Position numbers and translations under genes: made by a program. The notes beneath the pieces are model-generated. The model searched no databases, was not told the DNA's origin, and was given only the letters and a program-made list of their open reading frames with translations. This document shows positions 34,319 through 43,577 of a stretch of DNA of 64,000 bases, piece by piece; the first letter of the stretch is position 1, and every line of letters starts with the position of its first letter. This DNA is from Acidithiobacillus montserratensis (GTDB lineage: Bacteria > Pseudomonadota > Gammaproteobacteria > Acidithiobacillales > Acidithiobacillaceae): the NCBI RefSeq assembly GCF_018853465.1, contig NZ_JABBOU010000023.1:1-64000 (forward strand). Direction: 5' to 3'.

Positions 34319-34537
34319 ATGTCGAAAGAAGATACTCTGGAAATGCAGGGTGAGGTCATTGAAAACTTGCCAAGTGCCACCTTCAAGGTGCGTCTCGAAA
34401 ATGGCTATGTCGTCAATGCCCATATATCTGGGAAAATGCGGATGCATTATATCCGTATTCTCCCTGGAGATAAGGTGACCGTAGAAATGACGCCCTATGA
34501 TTTAACCAAGGGTCGCATTATATATCGTGCCAAATAG
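34319..34537 (+). CDS. infA: Translation initiation factor IF-1
   Basis: 72 aa OB-fold: [36 protein letters not shown] and [11 protein letters not shown] are the family signature. ATG directly follows the adk stop. Binds the 30S A site during initiation. Confidence 0.97.
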   Translation: MSKEDTLEMQGEVIENLPSATFKVRLENGYVVNAHISGKMRMHYIRILPGDKVTVEMTPYDLTKGRIIYRAK

Positions 34538-34546
34538 GGGAATGTG

Positions 34547-34660
34547 ATGAAAGTAAGGGCGTCAGTAAAAAAACTTTGTCGTAATTGCAAGATTGTCCGC
34601 CGTAACGGTGTGGTACGGGTAATTTGTGTGGAGCCCCGTCACAAGCAGCGTCAAGGTTAA
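34547..34660 (+). CDS. rpmJ: 50S ribosomal protein L36, zinc-binding form
   Basis: 37 aa: [20 protein letters not shown], then [18 protein letters not shown]11, C14, C27 and H32 form the zinc site of the C+ type. The ATG at 34547 follows AGGGGAATGTG. Position between infA and rpsM is standard. Confidence 0.97.
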
Positions 34661-34681
34661 GGCGGCTAAATTTATCAGTCT

Positions 34682-34696
34682 GTGGGCTTGTCCCAC
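34682..34696 (+). promoter_or_regulatory. Small hairpin in the rpsM leader
   Basis: GTGGG (34682-34686) and CCCAC (34692-34696) enclose CTTGT in the 59-nt rpmJ-rpsM gap, just before the TTGGAGG ribosome-binding site. S4 represses the alpha operon through a leader pseudoknot in enterobacteria; whether this hairpin is part of one cannot be told by eye. Confidence 0.3.
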
Positions 34697-34719
34697 TTGG
34701 TCTTTTGGAGGAATTGCGG

Positions 34720-35076
34720 ATGGCCCGCATTGCTGGTGTAAATATTCCAAACAACAAGCAAATTGAAATTGCCTTGACGTATATCTATGGGATTGGCAGA
34801 AACCGTTCGCAACGTATTTTGACGGCGGCGGAGATTGCTTTTGACATGCGCGTCAAGGACATCAGCGAACCGGAGCTGGAACGCATTCGTACCGAGGTAG
34901 CCAAGTTTCTGGTTGAGGGTGATCTTCGTCGTGAGGTCACCATGAACATCAAACGTTTGATGGATCTCGGCTGCTATCGTGGTATTCGGCACCGTCGTGG
35001 ACTCCCGGTTCACGGACAGCGCACCAAGACAAATGCACGGACCCGTAAAGGTCCTGCCAAGTCGATCACACGTTAA
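34720..35076 (+). CDS. rpsM: 30S ribosomal protein S13
   Basis: 118 aa from ATG 34720 (TTGGAGGAATTGCGG upstream): [20 protein letters not shown], the H2TH region [11 protein letters not shown], and the C-terminal [20 protein letters not shown]. First of the alpha-operon section. Confidence 0.98.
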   Translation: MARIAGVNIPNNKQIEIALTYIYGIGRNRSQRILTAAEIAFDMRVKDISEPELERIRTEVAKFLVEGDLRREVTMNIKRLMDLGCYRGIRHRRGLPVHGQRTKTNARTRKGPAKSITR

Positions 35077-35093
35077 CTAGGAAGATTCCGGTA

Positions 35094-35489
35094 ATGGCGA
35101 AAACACAGACAAACTCCCGCGTGCGGAAGAAAGTTAAAAAGAACGTACTCGACGGGGTCGCGCATATTTATGCGTCCTTTAACAATACCATCATCACCAT
35201 CAGTGACCGTCAGGGTAACGTCCTGACCTGGGCAAGTTCAGGTGGTTCGGGTTTCCGTGGGTCGCGCAAAAGCACCCCCTTCGCCGCTCAGGTGGCAGCG
35301 GAAAATGCCGGAAAAAAGGCGCAGGAATATGGTGTTAAAAATCTGGATGTAGAAGTGCGTGGCCCTGGACCGGGTCGGGAAAGTACGGTTCGGGCTTTGC
35401 ATTCTATCGGCTTTCGCATTGCGAGTATTCGCGACGTCACGCCGATTCCCCATAACGGCTGCCGTCCGCCTAAAAAGCGGCGTGTTTAA
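35094..35489 (+). CDS. rpsK: 30S ribosomal protein S11
   Basis: 131 aa. [39 protein letters not shown], and the C-terminal [18 protein letters not shown] are typical of the platform protein S11. Confidence 0.98.
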   Translation: MAKTQTNSRVRKKVKKNVLDGVAHIYASFNNTIITISDRQGNVLTWASSGGSGFRGSRKSTPFAAQVAAENAGKKAQEYGVKNLDVEVRGPGPGRESTVRALHSIGFRIASIRDVTPIPHNGCRPPKKRRV

Positions 35490-35509
35490 ATTTTAGGTGG
35501 AGGTTGTTA

Positions 35510-36136
35510 GTGGCTAAATATACGGGTCCCAGTTGTCGTTTATGCCGCCGTGAAGGTGGCAAGCTCTTTCTGAAAGGTGAAAAATGCTTTTCGGACAAAT
35601 GTCCTGTGAGTATTCGTGCCTATGCGCCAGGTCAGCATGGTCAGCGTCGGGGAAGAGTCAGCGAATACGGTGGTCAGCTGCGAGAAAAGCAGAAGATTCG
35701 GCGCATTTATGGTGTTCTCGAAGGTCAATTCCGGCGTTACTTTGAACAAGCCAGTCAGAAGCGCGGTGTGACCGGTGAGACCTTGCTGCGCTTGTTGGAG
35801 CTGCGTCTGGATAATGTGGCTTATCGTCTGGGTTTTGGCTCTTCCCGTGCCGAAGCACGGCAAGTGGTTCGCCATGGTCATGTGCTGGTGAATGGACGCC
35901 GTGTGGATATTCCTTCTTATCAAGTGCGGGCCGGAGATGTGGTGAGTGTGGCTGAATCTGCTCGTCAGCATGTGCGCATTGTTTCTGCTGTTGAGGCGGC
36001 CGGCGGTCGTGGTTTCCCGGAATGGGTGAGCATGGATGCGGCGTCGCTCAGCGCCACGATCAAGGCCGTGCCGGCACGTGAAGATATCGCACCGGATTTG
36101 AACGAACAGGTCGTCGTGGAGTTGTACTCTAAGTAA
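35510..36136 (+). CDS. rpsD: 30S ribosomal protein S4, zinc-binding form
   Basis: 208 aa from GTG 35510 (AGGTGGAGG 6 nt upstream). N-terminal zinc finger C9, C12, C26, C31 (CRLC, then CFSDKC); S4 domain with [20 protein letters not shown] and [20 protein letters not shown]. Primary 16S binder and usual alpha-operon repressor. The TTG at 35504 is an alternative start but lies too close to the ribosome-binding site. Confidence 0.97.
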   Translation: MAKYTGPSCRLCRREGGKLFLKGEKCFSDKCPVSIRAYAPGQHGQRRGRVSEYGGQLREKQKIRRIYGVLEGQFRRYFEQASQKRGVTGETLLRLLELRLDNVAYRLGFGSSRAEARQVVRHGHVLVNGRRVDIPSYQVRAGDVVSVAESARQHVRIVSAVEAAGGRGFPEWVSMDAASLSATIKAVPAREDIAPDLNEQVVVELYSK

Positions 36137-36158
36137 GACCGGGGGTTGAGGAAAGCTT

Positions 36159-37175
36159 ATGACTGATGTTGGTGATCTGTTACGCCCTCAGGGCGTAGAA
36201 GTTGAAGAAATTTCCGCACGTCGGGCGCGCCTCTCTTTGGGGCCTCTGGAACGTGGCTTTGGCCACACTCTGGGCAGTGCTTTGCGACGCATTCTGCTTT
36301 CCTCTCTCAAGGGAGCTGCCGTTACTGAGGTAGAGATTGAAGGCGTTCTGCATGAATATTCCAGTATCGAAGGGGTGCAGGAAGACGTCGTCGATATTCT
36401 GCTCAACCTGAAAATGCTGGCAGTGCGTTCCCAGGGGCACGGTAATGTGCAAGTAAAGTTGCACAAGCGTGGACCCGGTGTGATGACCGGTGCTGATATT
36501 GTTTCTGAGCATGGGATTGAAGTTGCTAATCCTGATCAGGTGATCGCCACCCTGACCCGTGATGTCGAATTGGTCATGCATCTGCGTATTGACGACGGGC
36601 GAGGCTATGATGCCGCTGCCAGCCGCCGCCAGAATCACGAAAAACGGATTGGGGTCATGGCTCTGGATGCCAGCTTCAGCCCGGTTTTGAAGGTTAGCTA
36701 TCAGGTTGAAAATGCGCGTGTGGAACAGCGTACAGATCTTGACCGGCTGATTCTGGATGTGGAGACCAATGGAGTGGTTGATCCGGTGTGGGCGATTCAG
36801 GAAGCTTCACGTATACTCCGCAGTCAATTGGGGGTGCTGGCTGGCGCAGAAAACCAGCAAGTCCCGGAAGCTTCCCAGGTACAAGGGGGACAAGACCTGA
36901 TGCCCTTACTGGTACGCCCAGTTGATGATCTGGAGTTGACGGTTCGTTCTGCCAATTGCCTGAAAGCAGAAGATATTTTTTATATTGGTGATTTGGTCCA
37001 AAAGTCCGAGCAGGAACTGCTGAAAGCCCCCAATCTCGGCAAAAAATCACTCACCGAAATCAAGGAAGTGCTGGTTGCCCATGGTCTCAGTCTGGGTATG
37101 CGTATCGAGAACTGGCCGCCGGAAAACCTGCCGCCGGTTGCCGGGCGCAATGCAGACGTTGATGTTAACGGCTAA
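36159..37175 (+). CDS. rpoA: RNA polymerase alpha subunit
   Basis: 338 aa. The N-terminal domain has [20 protein letters not shown] and [20 protein letters not shown]; the linker is near residue 240; the C-terminal domain has [19 protein letters not shown] and [20 protein letters not shown] for UP elements and activators. Between rpsD and rplQ as usual. Confidence 0.98.
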   Translation: MTDVGDLLRPQGVEVEEISARRARLSLGPLERGFGHTLGSALRRILLSSLKGAAVTEVEIEGVLHEYSSIEGVQEDVVDILLNLKMLAVRSQGHGNVQVKLHKRGPGVMTGADIVSEHGIEVANPDQVIATLTRDVELVMHLRIDDGRGYDAAASRRQNHEKRIGVMALDASFSPVLKVSYQVENARVEQRTDLDRLILDVETNGVVDPVWAIQEASRILRSQLGVLAGAENQQVPEASQVQGGQDLMPLLVRPVDDLELTVRSANCLKAEDIFYIGDLVQKSEQELLKAPNLGKKSLTEIKEVLVAHGLSLGMRIENWPPENLPPVAGRNADVDVNG

Positions 37176-37204
37176 CGTTCAGAATTTGGTAGAAGGAATG
37201 GGTT

Positions 37205-37582
37205 ATGCGTCATCGCAAAAGTGGTAAGCAATTAAACAGAAATAGCAGTCATCGGCAGGCCATGTTTGCCAATATGATGGTGTCCTTGTTTCATCATGAG
37301 CGTATTGTGACCACGCTCCCCAAAGCCAAGGAACTGCGGCGTTTTGCGGAGCCCATGATTACGCTCGCGAAAGAAGCCACGGTTGCCAGGCGGCGTCTGG
37401 CTTTCTCGCGCTTGCGCGACCGTCAGGCGGTGGTCAAGCTTTTTGACGATCTGGGACCTCATTATGCAGCCCGCCCCGGTGGCTATCTGCGTATTGTCAA
37501 ATATGGTTTCCGCGCAGGTGACAATGCTCCCCTGGCGATTGTGGAGCTGGTGGATCGGCAGGCAGTCGCCGAAGCTTCCTGA
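37205..37582 (+). CDS. rplQ: 50S ribosomal protein L17
   Basis: 125 aa: [20 protein letters not shown], then [20 protein letters not shown] and [20 protein letters not shown]. Last gene of the superoperon; a terminator begins 26 nt downstream. Confidence 0.98.
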   Translation: MRHRKSGKQLNRNSSHRQAMFANMMVSLFHHERIVTTLPKAKELRRFAEPMITLAKEATVARRRLAFSRLRDRQAVVKLFDDLGPHYAARPGGYLRIVKYGFRAGDNAPLAIVELVDRQAVAEAS

Positions 37583-37607
37583 TCCTTCAGTTTCGCGCTA
37601 GTTACCC

Positions 37608-37642
37608 AAAACCGGCCAGTGACATCAGTCCTGGCCGGTTTT
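37608..37642 (+). terminator. Terminator of the ribosomal superoperon
   Basis: AAAACCGGCCAG (37608-37619) pairs with CTGGCCGGTTTT (37631-37642), an 12-bp stem with an 11-nt loop, followed by GTTT. Its A-rich left flank would also let it act in the other direction. Confidence 0.9.
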
Positions 37643-37743
37643 GTTTAAAGACCCACTTTATTCTGCTACACATTCAACATCACTTTGTACTATATTGGTG
37701 AGGTATCGCTTTTCCGGCGATATGCAACCAAAAGGAGTGATGT

Positions 37744-38025
37744 ATGCAGAAGTTGACCCGTCGTGAATGGTTCAAATCCAGTGGGAAGGTTGTCATTGCC
37801 GCAGCCGTGGCGCCTGCGGTTCTGGCTAACGTGGCCGAGGCTGCGACCAGCAAGGCTACACAGGCATCGGTACAATATGTGACGCACCCCAACGGTAAGG
37901 AAATGTGCAGCAATTGCAAGTTCTTCATTCCCGGGGCCAAGGCCAATGAGGATGGAGGCTGCAAAGTGGTCGCCGGTAAAATCAGTCCGCGCGGTTATTG
38001 CACCATTTATATGCCCAAAAAATAA
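37744..38025 (+). CDS. High-potential iron-sulfur protein (HiPIP, Iro-like), Tat-exported
   Basis: 93 aa. The twin-arginine signal TRREWFK (residues 5-11) and hydrophobic stretch end near AEA (33). The mature part carries the HiPIP cysteines C55, C58, C73 and C86 (CSNCKFF, GGCKVV, RGYCTIY) for one [4Fe-4S] cluster. Tat export fits a cofactor folded in the cytoplasm. HiPIPs are periplasmic electron carriers in sulfur or iron oxidation; Iro of Acidithiobacillus is such a protein. The usual Trp before the last Cys is Tyr here. AAAGGAGTG ribosome-binding site; it has its own position after the rplQ terminator. Confidence 0.93.
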   Translation: MQKLTRREWFKSSGKVVIAAAVAPAVLANVAEAATSKATQASVQYVTHPNGKEMCSNCKFFIPGAKANEDGGCKVVAGKISPRGYCTIYMPKK

Positions 38026-38034
38026 TCTGACCTC

Positions 38035-38487
38035 TTACTGCTGTCCGGTACTGCCGAAGCCGGCACTACCTCTTTCGGTGGCAGCAAAGGTTTCAACCAC
38101 CAGAATTTTCGGCCGGATAACGGGGACCAGTACCATCTGTGCCACCCGCTCTCCGGGCTCGATGACGATTGCTTCCTGCCCGCGATTCCATAGGGACATT
38201 TTGACCGGTCCCTGATAATCCGCATCAATGACACCGGTAAGATTACCTAACACCAGTCCGCGATGACCGAGTCCCGAACGTGGGAGTAACAATGCAGTGA
38301 CTCCGGGATCCGCGATATGCATGGCAAAACCTGCGGATACGAGTTCCACGGTGTTCGGTAACAGATGTAAGGGGGCTTCCAGACAGGCCCGTAAATCCAT
38401 GCCGGCAGCGTCTTCACTGGCATAGTGCGGAAGTGGCCAAAGCGCGCCGATGCGCGGGTCAAGAATGCGAATTTGTAACTGTTCCAT
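38035..38487 (-). CDS. dut: dUTP diphosphatase
   Basis: 150 aa trimeric dUTPase that removes dUTP and supplies dUMP. The motifs are in order: [49 protein letters not shown] and the C-terminal arm [10 protein letters not shown]. Its start lies 29 nt inside the end of coaBC, the same gene order as in many proteobacteria (dfp-dut). Confidence 0.97.
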   Translation of the reverse strand: MEQLQIRILDPRIGALWPLPHYASEDAAGMDLRACLEAPLHLLPNTVELVSAGFAMHIADPGVTALLLPRSGLGHRGLVLGNLTGVIDADYQGPVKMSLWNRGQEAIVIEPGERVAQMVLVPVIRPKILVVETFAATERGSAGFGSTGQQ

Positions 38488-39727
38488 GTTGTTCGGTAAC
38501 CTTTGAAGCGAAGTGATTTTCTGCGATATGGCGGATCAGGTGTCTGGCCAGATCGATTTTGCTGCAGGTCGGGATTTCGGTCAGATCTGACCCCTCAAGA
38601 ATGCTACAGGCATTGCTCTCAGCACCCATTCCCGTGTGACGCTGACTGATGTCATTGACGATCATGATGTCTGCGCCCTTGCGGGTGGCTTTGTCGCGCG
38701 CCGAGTCCAGATGATCCTGGGTTTCTGCCGCAAACGCGACGATGAGACGCGGGCGTCGGGCATGTTGATGCACGCTTGAGACAATATCTGGATTCACGGT
38801 TAACGTCAGCTGTTCCGCTATGGCCGTTTTGGGGAGTTTTTCTGTGCTTTGCAGTGCCGGGCGATGGTCGGCGACGGCTGCATTGGCAATGAATAAATCT
38901 GTGGGAATTGCCAAAGCCCGCAGTGTGGCTTCGAGCATTTCCTGTGCAGAAGTGACATTTTCCCGTAATACGCCCGGAGGGGTTGCTTCTTGGCTGGGGC
39001 CGCTGATGAGCTGCACCCGGGCACCCGCTTCGGCACAGGCCCGGGCCAGGGCAAAGCCTTGCTTGCCGCTGGCGCGATTACTCAGACCCCGGGCGGGATC
39101 CAGGCTTTCCCAGGTCGGCCCTGCGGTAATGAGCACCTGTTTCCCTGCGAGAATTTTTGGCGCCAGCGCCAGACGGAGTTGTGCTACGATCTGTTCCGGT
39201 TCCAGCATCCGCCCTGTACCTTCTTCACCGCAGGCCAGTGCTCCGGCTTCCGGCCCGAGAAGCTGCATCCCATATTCGCAGAGTTGCCGCAGATGCGCCT
39301 GGGTAGCAGGATGTGCCCACATGCTGGCATTCATGGCCGGAGCCAGAAAAATCGGTGCGTGGGTAACCAGCAACAGGGTGCTGAGCAGATCATCGGCGAG
39401 ACCCAGGGCAAAACGGGCCAGGCTGTGAGCGGACACCGGGGCGACGACAATGGCGTCCGGCCAGCGCGCCAGACGGATATGGTCCATCGCCGCTTCCTCT
39501 TCGGCGGCAAACAAATCCTGACGCACCGCTTGACCACTCAGGGCTTGCAAGGTGATGGGGGTAACAAACTGGGCCGCGCTGCGGGTCATCACCACCCTTA
39601 CCTCGGCGCCCAGCAGGGTCAGCTCGCGGACGATTTCCGGGCTTTTATACGCGGCGATGCTGCCACAAATTCCCAGCAGAATTCGTTTGCCAGCCAGGGG
39701 TTCAGTCGTGTTGAATAGGCTTCTCAT
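38459..39727 (-). CDS. coaBC: Bifunctional phosphopantothenoylcysteine decarboxylase/synthetase
   Basis: 422 aa coenzyme A enzyme (Dfp). The CoaC flavin domain (residues 1-190) has [20 protein letters not shown] and the substrate clamp [13 protein letters not shown]. The CoaB domain has [20 protein letters not shown] and [12 protein letters not shown]. It adds cysteine to phosphopantothenate and decarboxylates the product. The 3' end overlaps dut; radC is divergent only 32 bp away. Confidence 0.96.
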   Translation of the reverse strand: MRSLFNTTEPLAGKRILLGICGSIAAYKSPEIVRELTLLGAEVRVVMTRSAAQFVTPITLQALSGQAVRQDLFAAEEEAAMDHIRLARWPDAIVVAPVSAHSLARFALGLADDLLSTLLLVTHAPIFLAPAMNASMWAHPATQAHLRQLCEYGMQLLGPEAGALACGEEGTGRMLEPEQIVAQLRLALAPKILAGKQVLITAGPTWESLDPARGLSNRASGKQGFALARACAEAGARVQLISGPSQEATPPGVLRENVTSAQEMLEATLRALAIPTDLFIANAAVADHRPALQSTEKLPKTAIAEQLTLTVNPDIVSSVHQHARRPRLIVAFAAETQDHLDSARDKATRKGADIMIVNDISQRHTGMGAESNACSILEGSDLTEIPTCSKIDLARHLIRHIAENHFASKVTEQHGTVTNSHS

Positions 39728-39759
39728 GATAATCCCAGTGTAAGGGAAGGAGGGAGCAA

Positions 39760-40434
39760 ATGGCTATTACTGATTGGCCGGTGGATGAGCGTCCCCGGGA
39801 GAGGTTGCTTCAGAAAGGTGCCCAGAGTTTGTCGGATGCCGAGCTGTTGGCGATTTTTTTGCGAGTCGGGGTGGTGGGTAAAAGCGCGGTCGATGTATCC
39901 CGGGAATTGCTGCAGAATTTTGGTGGGTTACGGGCCTTGTTGACCGCCACCCGCGACCAGTTCTGCGCGCATCATGGCATGGGTGATGCAAAATATGCTT
40001 TACTTCAGGCGGTATTGGAGATGGGACGTCGACATCTGGCAGAAGAATGGCAACGGGGTACTTGTCTGGATTCGCCGCAACGGGTGCGCCAGTATTTGTC
40101 GGCCAGTTTGCGTGATCGCTGCCGGGAAATATTCGCTGTGATTTTTCTGGATAACCGGCACAGGGTGCTAAAGCTGGAAGAAATGTTTTCGGGGACTATT
40201 GATGGTGCGACGGTGCATATCCGGGAAATCCTGAAGCGGGCATTGGAACTGAATGCGGCCGCTTTGATCGTTGCCCATAACCACCCCTCCGGAGTGGCGG
40301 AGCCCAGCTCCGCTGATCTGGCGCTGACCCGGAGGCTGGAAAGTGCCATGCAATTGCTGGAGCTGCGCTTGCTGGACCATTTTATTGTGGGCGATGGGGA
40401 GCCCTTGTCCCTGCGTGAGCAGGGTGGCTGGTGA
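39760..40434 (+). CDS. radC: RadC/JAB-domain protein
   Basis: 224 aa. N-terminal helix-hairpin-helix region ending [20 protein letters not shown]-terminal JAMM domain with H173, H175 and D186 in [14 protein letters not shown], the metal site of deubiquitinase-like folds. The original DNA-repair assignment of RadC was not borne out, so the biochemical role is uncertain. Neighbouring coaBC and dut is the common chromosomal context. Confidence 0.93.
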   Translation: MAITDWPVDERPRERLLQKGAQSLSDAELLAIFLRVGVVGKSAVDVSRELLQNFGGLRALLTATRDQFCAHHGMGDAKYALLQAVLEMGRRHLAEEWQRGTCLDSPQRVRQYLSASLRDRCREIFAVIFLDNRHRVLKLEEMFSGTIDGATVHIREILKRALELNAAALIVAHNHPSGVAEPSSADLALTRRLESAMQLLELRLLDHFIVGDGEPLSLREQGGW

Positions 40435-40799
40435 TTAAAAACCAGCCCATCTGGCGACGTGCCCGTTATGCCCTGCGGGGGTTCGGTATGGCCGCCCGGG
40501 AGGAAGCCAGTTTTCGTGCGGAATTATGGGCTCTGTTGGGCGCCGTGCTGTTTTTGATATGGGTCCAGGCTTCCCTGTGGTGGTGGGGACTGGCTCTGGT
40601 GCTCATGGCCATGCTGCTGGCAGCAGAGTTGCTGAATACTGCAGTGGAGTCCCTGGCTGATCTGGTCAGTCCGGAGTTTCATCCCTTGGTGGCCCGTGCC
40701 AAAGATTGTGGGGCGGCAGCCGTGTTTGTACTCAGTACTGTCGGCGTGTTTTTGGTATTGCTGCTCTTGTGGCAGCACTTCCATGGAGGTGCCAGGTAA
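40431..40799 (+). CDS. dgkA: Diacylglycerol kinase (DgkA type)
   Basis: 122 aa with GTG start overlapping the radC stop. Three transmembrane helices and the signatures [11 protein letters not shown] and [15 protein letters not shown] with the catalytic glutamate. Phosphorylates diacylglycerol released by periplasmic glucan and LPS modification, returning it to phosphatidic acid. Confidence 0.93.
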   Translation: MIKNQPIWRRARYALRGFGMAAREEASFRAELWALLGAVLFLIWVQASLWWWGLALVLMAMLLAAELLNTAVESLADLVSPEFHPLVARAKDCGAAAVFVLSTVGVFLVLLLLWQHFHGGAR

Positions 40800-40917
40800 G
40801 ATGGGCGTATTTTACCCGGTGGGCGGTTACTGCCTATAATAGTTCTATATGCAGGCTGGACTGGTATTTATGGTGGCCGGCAGCTTGTCAGTGATTTTCA
40901 ATATGCAGGGAGGAAGA

Positions 40918-41271
40918 ATGGGTATTGACGCAGGCATTACCGTTATTGCCATCGTCATGATCATTATTTTGCTGATCATCGCGGTGACTGCGGGCGTATT
41001 TATCCGCACCTTCCTGCGCCTGGAAAGGTTGCTGGCCCGTGCCGAACAGGATGTCGGTCCCCTCATTTTTGAGCTCAAGTCAGCACTGGCAGACATCAAG
41101 AAAATGACCCAGATGGGTCGGGCACAAATGAGCAGGGTGGATTCCACCATGAAATATCTCAGTCGGGAAATCATGGAAACCACCGAAACCCTGGTTCAAC
41201 CAGTGCAGGAACTCGGTATGTGGTACCGGGCGTTGCGCACTGGCTGGCGCTATTTTTCACGAAAACGGTAA
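40918..41271 (+). CDS. Small single-pass membrane protein, DUF948-like
   Basis: 117 aa from ATG 40918 (GGGAGGAAGA upstream), preferred over the open frame from 40849. One N-terminal transmembrane helix (about 3-28) followed by a long helical region with ERLLARAEQDVGPLIFELKS and a basic C-terminus. The layout resembles DUF948 proteins, which usually lie beside YtxH proteins as here. Function unknown. Confidence 0.7.
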   Translation: MGIDAGITVIAIVMIIILLIIAVTAGVFIRTFLRLERLLARAEQDVGPLIFELKSALADIKKMTQMGRAQMSRVDSTMKYLSREIMETTETLVQPVQELGMWYRALRTGWRYFSRKR

Positions 41272-41296
41272 AGCCGGAAACGGCGAGGAGCAAGCC

Positions 41297-41659
41297 ATGA
41301 GAAACGCAGAAGGTTTTGTAGTAGGCATTCTGGTAGGCGCAGTGGGTGCCTTGCTGTTGGCGCCGGCCAGTGGTGCGGAAACCCGTCAGGAGATACGCAG
41401 GGCCATGGACAAGGGTAAAGAGCGCTTTTATAACCTCGAATCACTGGCTGAAGAGCGTATTGGTGTGCTGATTGACGAGATTCAGGAAAAAACCGCCAGA
41501 CTGATGGATGCCGGCGGCGATTTGATGGAGTCCAAGCGCGAGGATCTGCTGGAGGCTATTCAGGTAGCCAAGCGGGCATTGGCAGAGGAACGGGATATTC
41601 TCACGCGCAGCACGCGTGCCCGGCGCGAAATTCTGCTGGAAGAGGAAGAGGACGCCTGA
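41297..41659 (+). CDS. YtxH-like membrane-associated protein
   Basis: 120 aa. The N-terminal glycine-rich helix GFVVGILVGAVGALLLAPAS is the YtxH signature; the rest is charged and probably coiled-coil, ending in acidic EEEEDA. Such proteins are stress-related but biochemically undefined. 25 nt after the DUF948-like gene, probably one operon. Confidence 0.75.
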   Translation: MRNAEGFVVGILVGAVGALLLAPASGAETRQEIRRAMDKGKERFYNLESLAEERIGVLIDEIQEKTARLMDAGGDLMESKREDLLEAIQVAKRALAEERDILTRSTRARREILLEEEEDA

Positions 41660-41769
41660 GCAGCAGCGGATGGAATGCGGCTCTTTTTATGGTGTAATCA
41701 ATCATTTCATGGTGCGGTAGCGGGTGGGGACGGCTATGATGTGCAGGCCGAATTTTTAAGGAGATACAG

Positions 41770-42147
41770 ATGGCTGATAAATTGTTGATGGTTATGGTAA
41801 ATACCGATCCTTCCAATCCCCAGGAGCTGGGAGCACCTTTCTTCCAAGCGACTGTGGCTGCGGCCATGGATTTTGACGTGGAAGTGGTGCTGACCGCCCG
41901 TGCTGGCGAACTGGCCAAAAAGGGCGTGGCCGAAAAAATGTTTGTGATGCCCGGCAGCCCCAAGAGCGTCTATGATTTCATCAAGGACGCCCATGAAGCT
42001 GGCGTGAAGTTCTTTGTTTGTACCCCCACCCTCGAACTGTGGGACTGCACCAAGGAAGATCTGATTCCTGAAGTATCTGACGTCGTCGGTGGCGCTTATG
42101 TAATCGAACAGGCCATGGACGACGACGTGGTCACCTTTACCTATTGA
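41770..42147 (+). CDS. DsrE/DsrF-family protein
   Basis: 125 aa, soluble. Rossmann-like DsrE fold indicated by KLLMVMVNTDPSN, the helix GAPFFQATVAAAM, and AGVKFFVCTPTLELWDCTKE with two cysteines that could carry sulfur. DsrE-family proteins act as sulfurtransferases or sulfane-sulfur carriers, which would suit a sulfur oxidiser, but many members are uncharacterised. AAGGAG ribosome-binding site; hpt follows after 7 nt. Confidence 0.75.
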   Translation: MADKLLMVMVNTDPSNPQELGAPFFQATVAAAMDFDVEVVLTARAGELAKKGVAEKMFVMPGSPKSVYDFIKDAHEAGVKFFVCTPTLELWDCTKEDLIPEVSDVVGGAYVIEQAMDDDVVTFTY

Positions 42148-42154
42148 TGCCAAG

Positions 42155-42703
42155 ATGACACCGACCCATTTGGGACCCGCTGAGCACCTGTTCAGTGCGG
42201 AAGAGGTGGAAGCGGCCATCCAGAGGATGGCCGTTGCCATTAATAAAGACCTTGAGCATCTGACGCCGCATCGTCCGATAGTGCTGCTCTGTGTGCTGAC
42301 TGGTGCGATTGTGGTGGTAGGGCAACTCATGCCCCATTTGCATTTTCCCATGACCCTGGATTGTGTGCAGGTCAGTCGCTATGGTTCGGAAACCAGTGGC
42401 GGTGAATTACAGTGGCGCACCCGGCCCAAGGAACCTCTCGCGGGTGCCATTGTGCTGCTGGTGGATGATATTCTTGATGAGGGGATTACCCTCAAATCCA
42501 TTCAGGATTTTTGCATGGCAGAAGGGGCCGTCGCGGTGCATACGGCAGTGATGGTACGCAAGATACGCCCTCGTGCTGTAGATCTGCAGGTAGACTATGT
42601 GGGCCTGGATGTTCCCGATCGCTTTGTATTTGGCTATGGTTTGGATGCCCGGGGGCTGGGACGTAATGCGCCGGGGATTTTTGTGCTCCCGGAGGATCAC
42701 TGA
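42155..42703 (+). CDS. hpt: Hypoxanthine phosphoribosyltransferase
   Basis: 182 aa. PRPP-binding motif VLLVDDILDEGITL, N-terminal LCVLTGAIVVVGQL and the base-binding VDYVGLDVPDRFVFGYGLD. Converts hypoxanthine or guanine plus PRPP to IMP or GMP. The stop overlaps the next gene's start by one base, coupling it to a methylthio-nucleoside phosphorylase that could supply hypoxanthine. Confidence 0.92.
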   Translation: MTPTHLGPAEHLFSAEEVEAAIQRMAVAINKDLEHLTPHRPIVLLCVLTGAIVVVGQLMPHLHFPMTLDCVQVSRYGSETSGGELQWRTRPKEPLAGAIVLLVDDILDEGITLKSIQDFCMAEGAVAVHTAVMVRKIRPRAVDLQVDYVGLDVPDRFVFGYGLDARGLGRNAPGIFVLPEDH

Positions 42704-43518
42704 TGGGTGTGGTTGGCATTATTGGTGGCAGTGGTTTAACCCGACTCAACAATCTGCAGATTCGTAACCGTCGGGTTGTGCGCACCCCCTTCGGAGAAGC
42801 TTCCGGCCCCCTGACTTTTGGGAACCTGGGGGGGCAGGAAGTGGTTTTTCTGGCCCGCCATGGGTATGGGCACACCATTCCCCCGCATCGGGTGAACTAT
42901 CGCGCCAACATCTGGGCCTTGCACCATGTGGGCGTGACCCATGTCATTGCGGTGGCGGCGGTGGGTGGCATCAGTGAGGCCATGCAATCTGGCGTCATTT
43001 GCGTGCCGGACCAGTTGATTGATTATACCAGTGGGCGGCCCGGCACTTTCTTTGAAGGCGGCGAAAGCATGGTGGTTCACATTGATTTTTCGGAGCCCTA
43101 CTGCGGACGTATCCGCGAACGCCTGCTGCAGGCGGCAAAAATGTCGGGAGTGGCAGCGCTGGATGGGGCTACCTACGCGGCAACCCAGGGCCCCCGTCTG
43201 GAAACCATCGCCGAAATTCGCCGTATCGAAAGAGATGGCGGGGATATTGTCGGCATGACCGGTGCTCCCGAAGCGGTTTTGGCGCGGGAAATCGGCCTGT
43301 GTTATGCGCCCTTGTCCCTGGTAGTAAATCCGGCGGCAGGTAAGTCCAGTGAGCCCATCACCATGGAAGCCATTGATGCGGTAATGCATGAGGGGATGGA
43401 AAGGGTGCGGTCGATACTGGCCAGTACGGTTCCCCTTCTGGCTGATTGCCCCCAGTGTGATTGCGGACTTTCCGTCGGGCCGGAAGCCCTTAAACACCTG
43501 CACAGCCGGCGCAAGTAA
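42703..43518 (+). CDS. S-methyl-5'-thioadenosine/thioinosine phosphorylase
   Basis: 271 aa purine-nucleoside phosphorylase family (MTAP branch). GIIGGSGL at the N-terminus, phosphate-site LARHGYGHTIPPHRVNYRAN, ATQGPRLETIAEIRR and the GMTGAPEAVLARE block. Cleaves methylthioadenosine or methylthioinosine with phosphate. Linkage to hpt favours the thioinosine route: MTI gives hypoxanthine, which Hpt makes into IMP. Substrate choice is inferred, not seen. The C-terminus has a CPQCDCG cysteine cluster. Confidence 0.85.
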   Translation: MGVVGIIGGSGLTRLNNLQIRNRRVVRTPFGEASGPLTFGNLGGQEVVFLARHGYGHTIPPHRVNYRANIWALHHVGVTHVIAVAAVGGISEAMQSGVICVPDQLIDYTSGRPGTFFEGGESMVVHIDFSEPYCGRIRERLLQAAKMSGVAALDGATYAATQGPRLETIAEIRRIERDGGDIVGMTGAPEAVLAREIGLCYAPLSLVVNPAAGKSSEPITMEAIDAVMHEGMERVRSILASTVPLLADCPQCDCGLSVGPEALKHLHSRRK

Positions 43519-43558
43519 CAGACTGTTTATTAAAACAGTACAGTCAGGTTGCTTGCGC
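43509..43558. terminator. Nested hairpin between convergent genes
   Basis: GCGCAAG (43509-43515) pairs with CTTGCGC (43552-43558), enclosing a second stem ACTGTTT / AAACAGT (43522-43528, 43533-43539). It lies where the phosphorylase gene and gor converge. There is no long T-run, so termination strength is unclear. Confidence 0.4.
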
Positions 43559-43577
43559 GGCCTGCTCGGGTGAGCGA

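Noticed and set aside
37667-37696. Sigma-70 promoter for the HiPIP gene (GCTACA/TACACA with TACTAT or TATATT)
   Set aside because: The -10-like boxes are plausible but no -35 matches more than about half of consensus.
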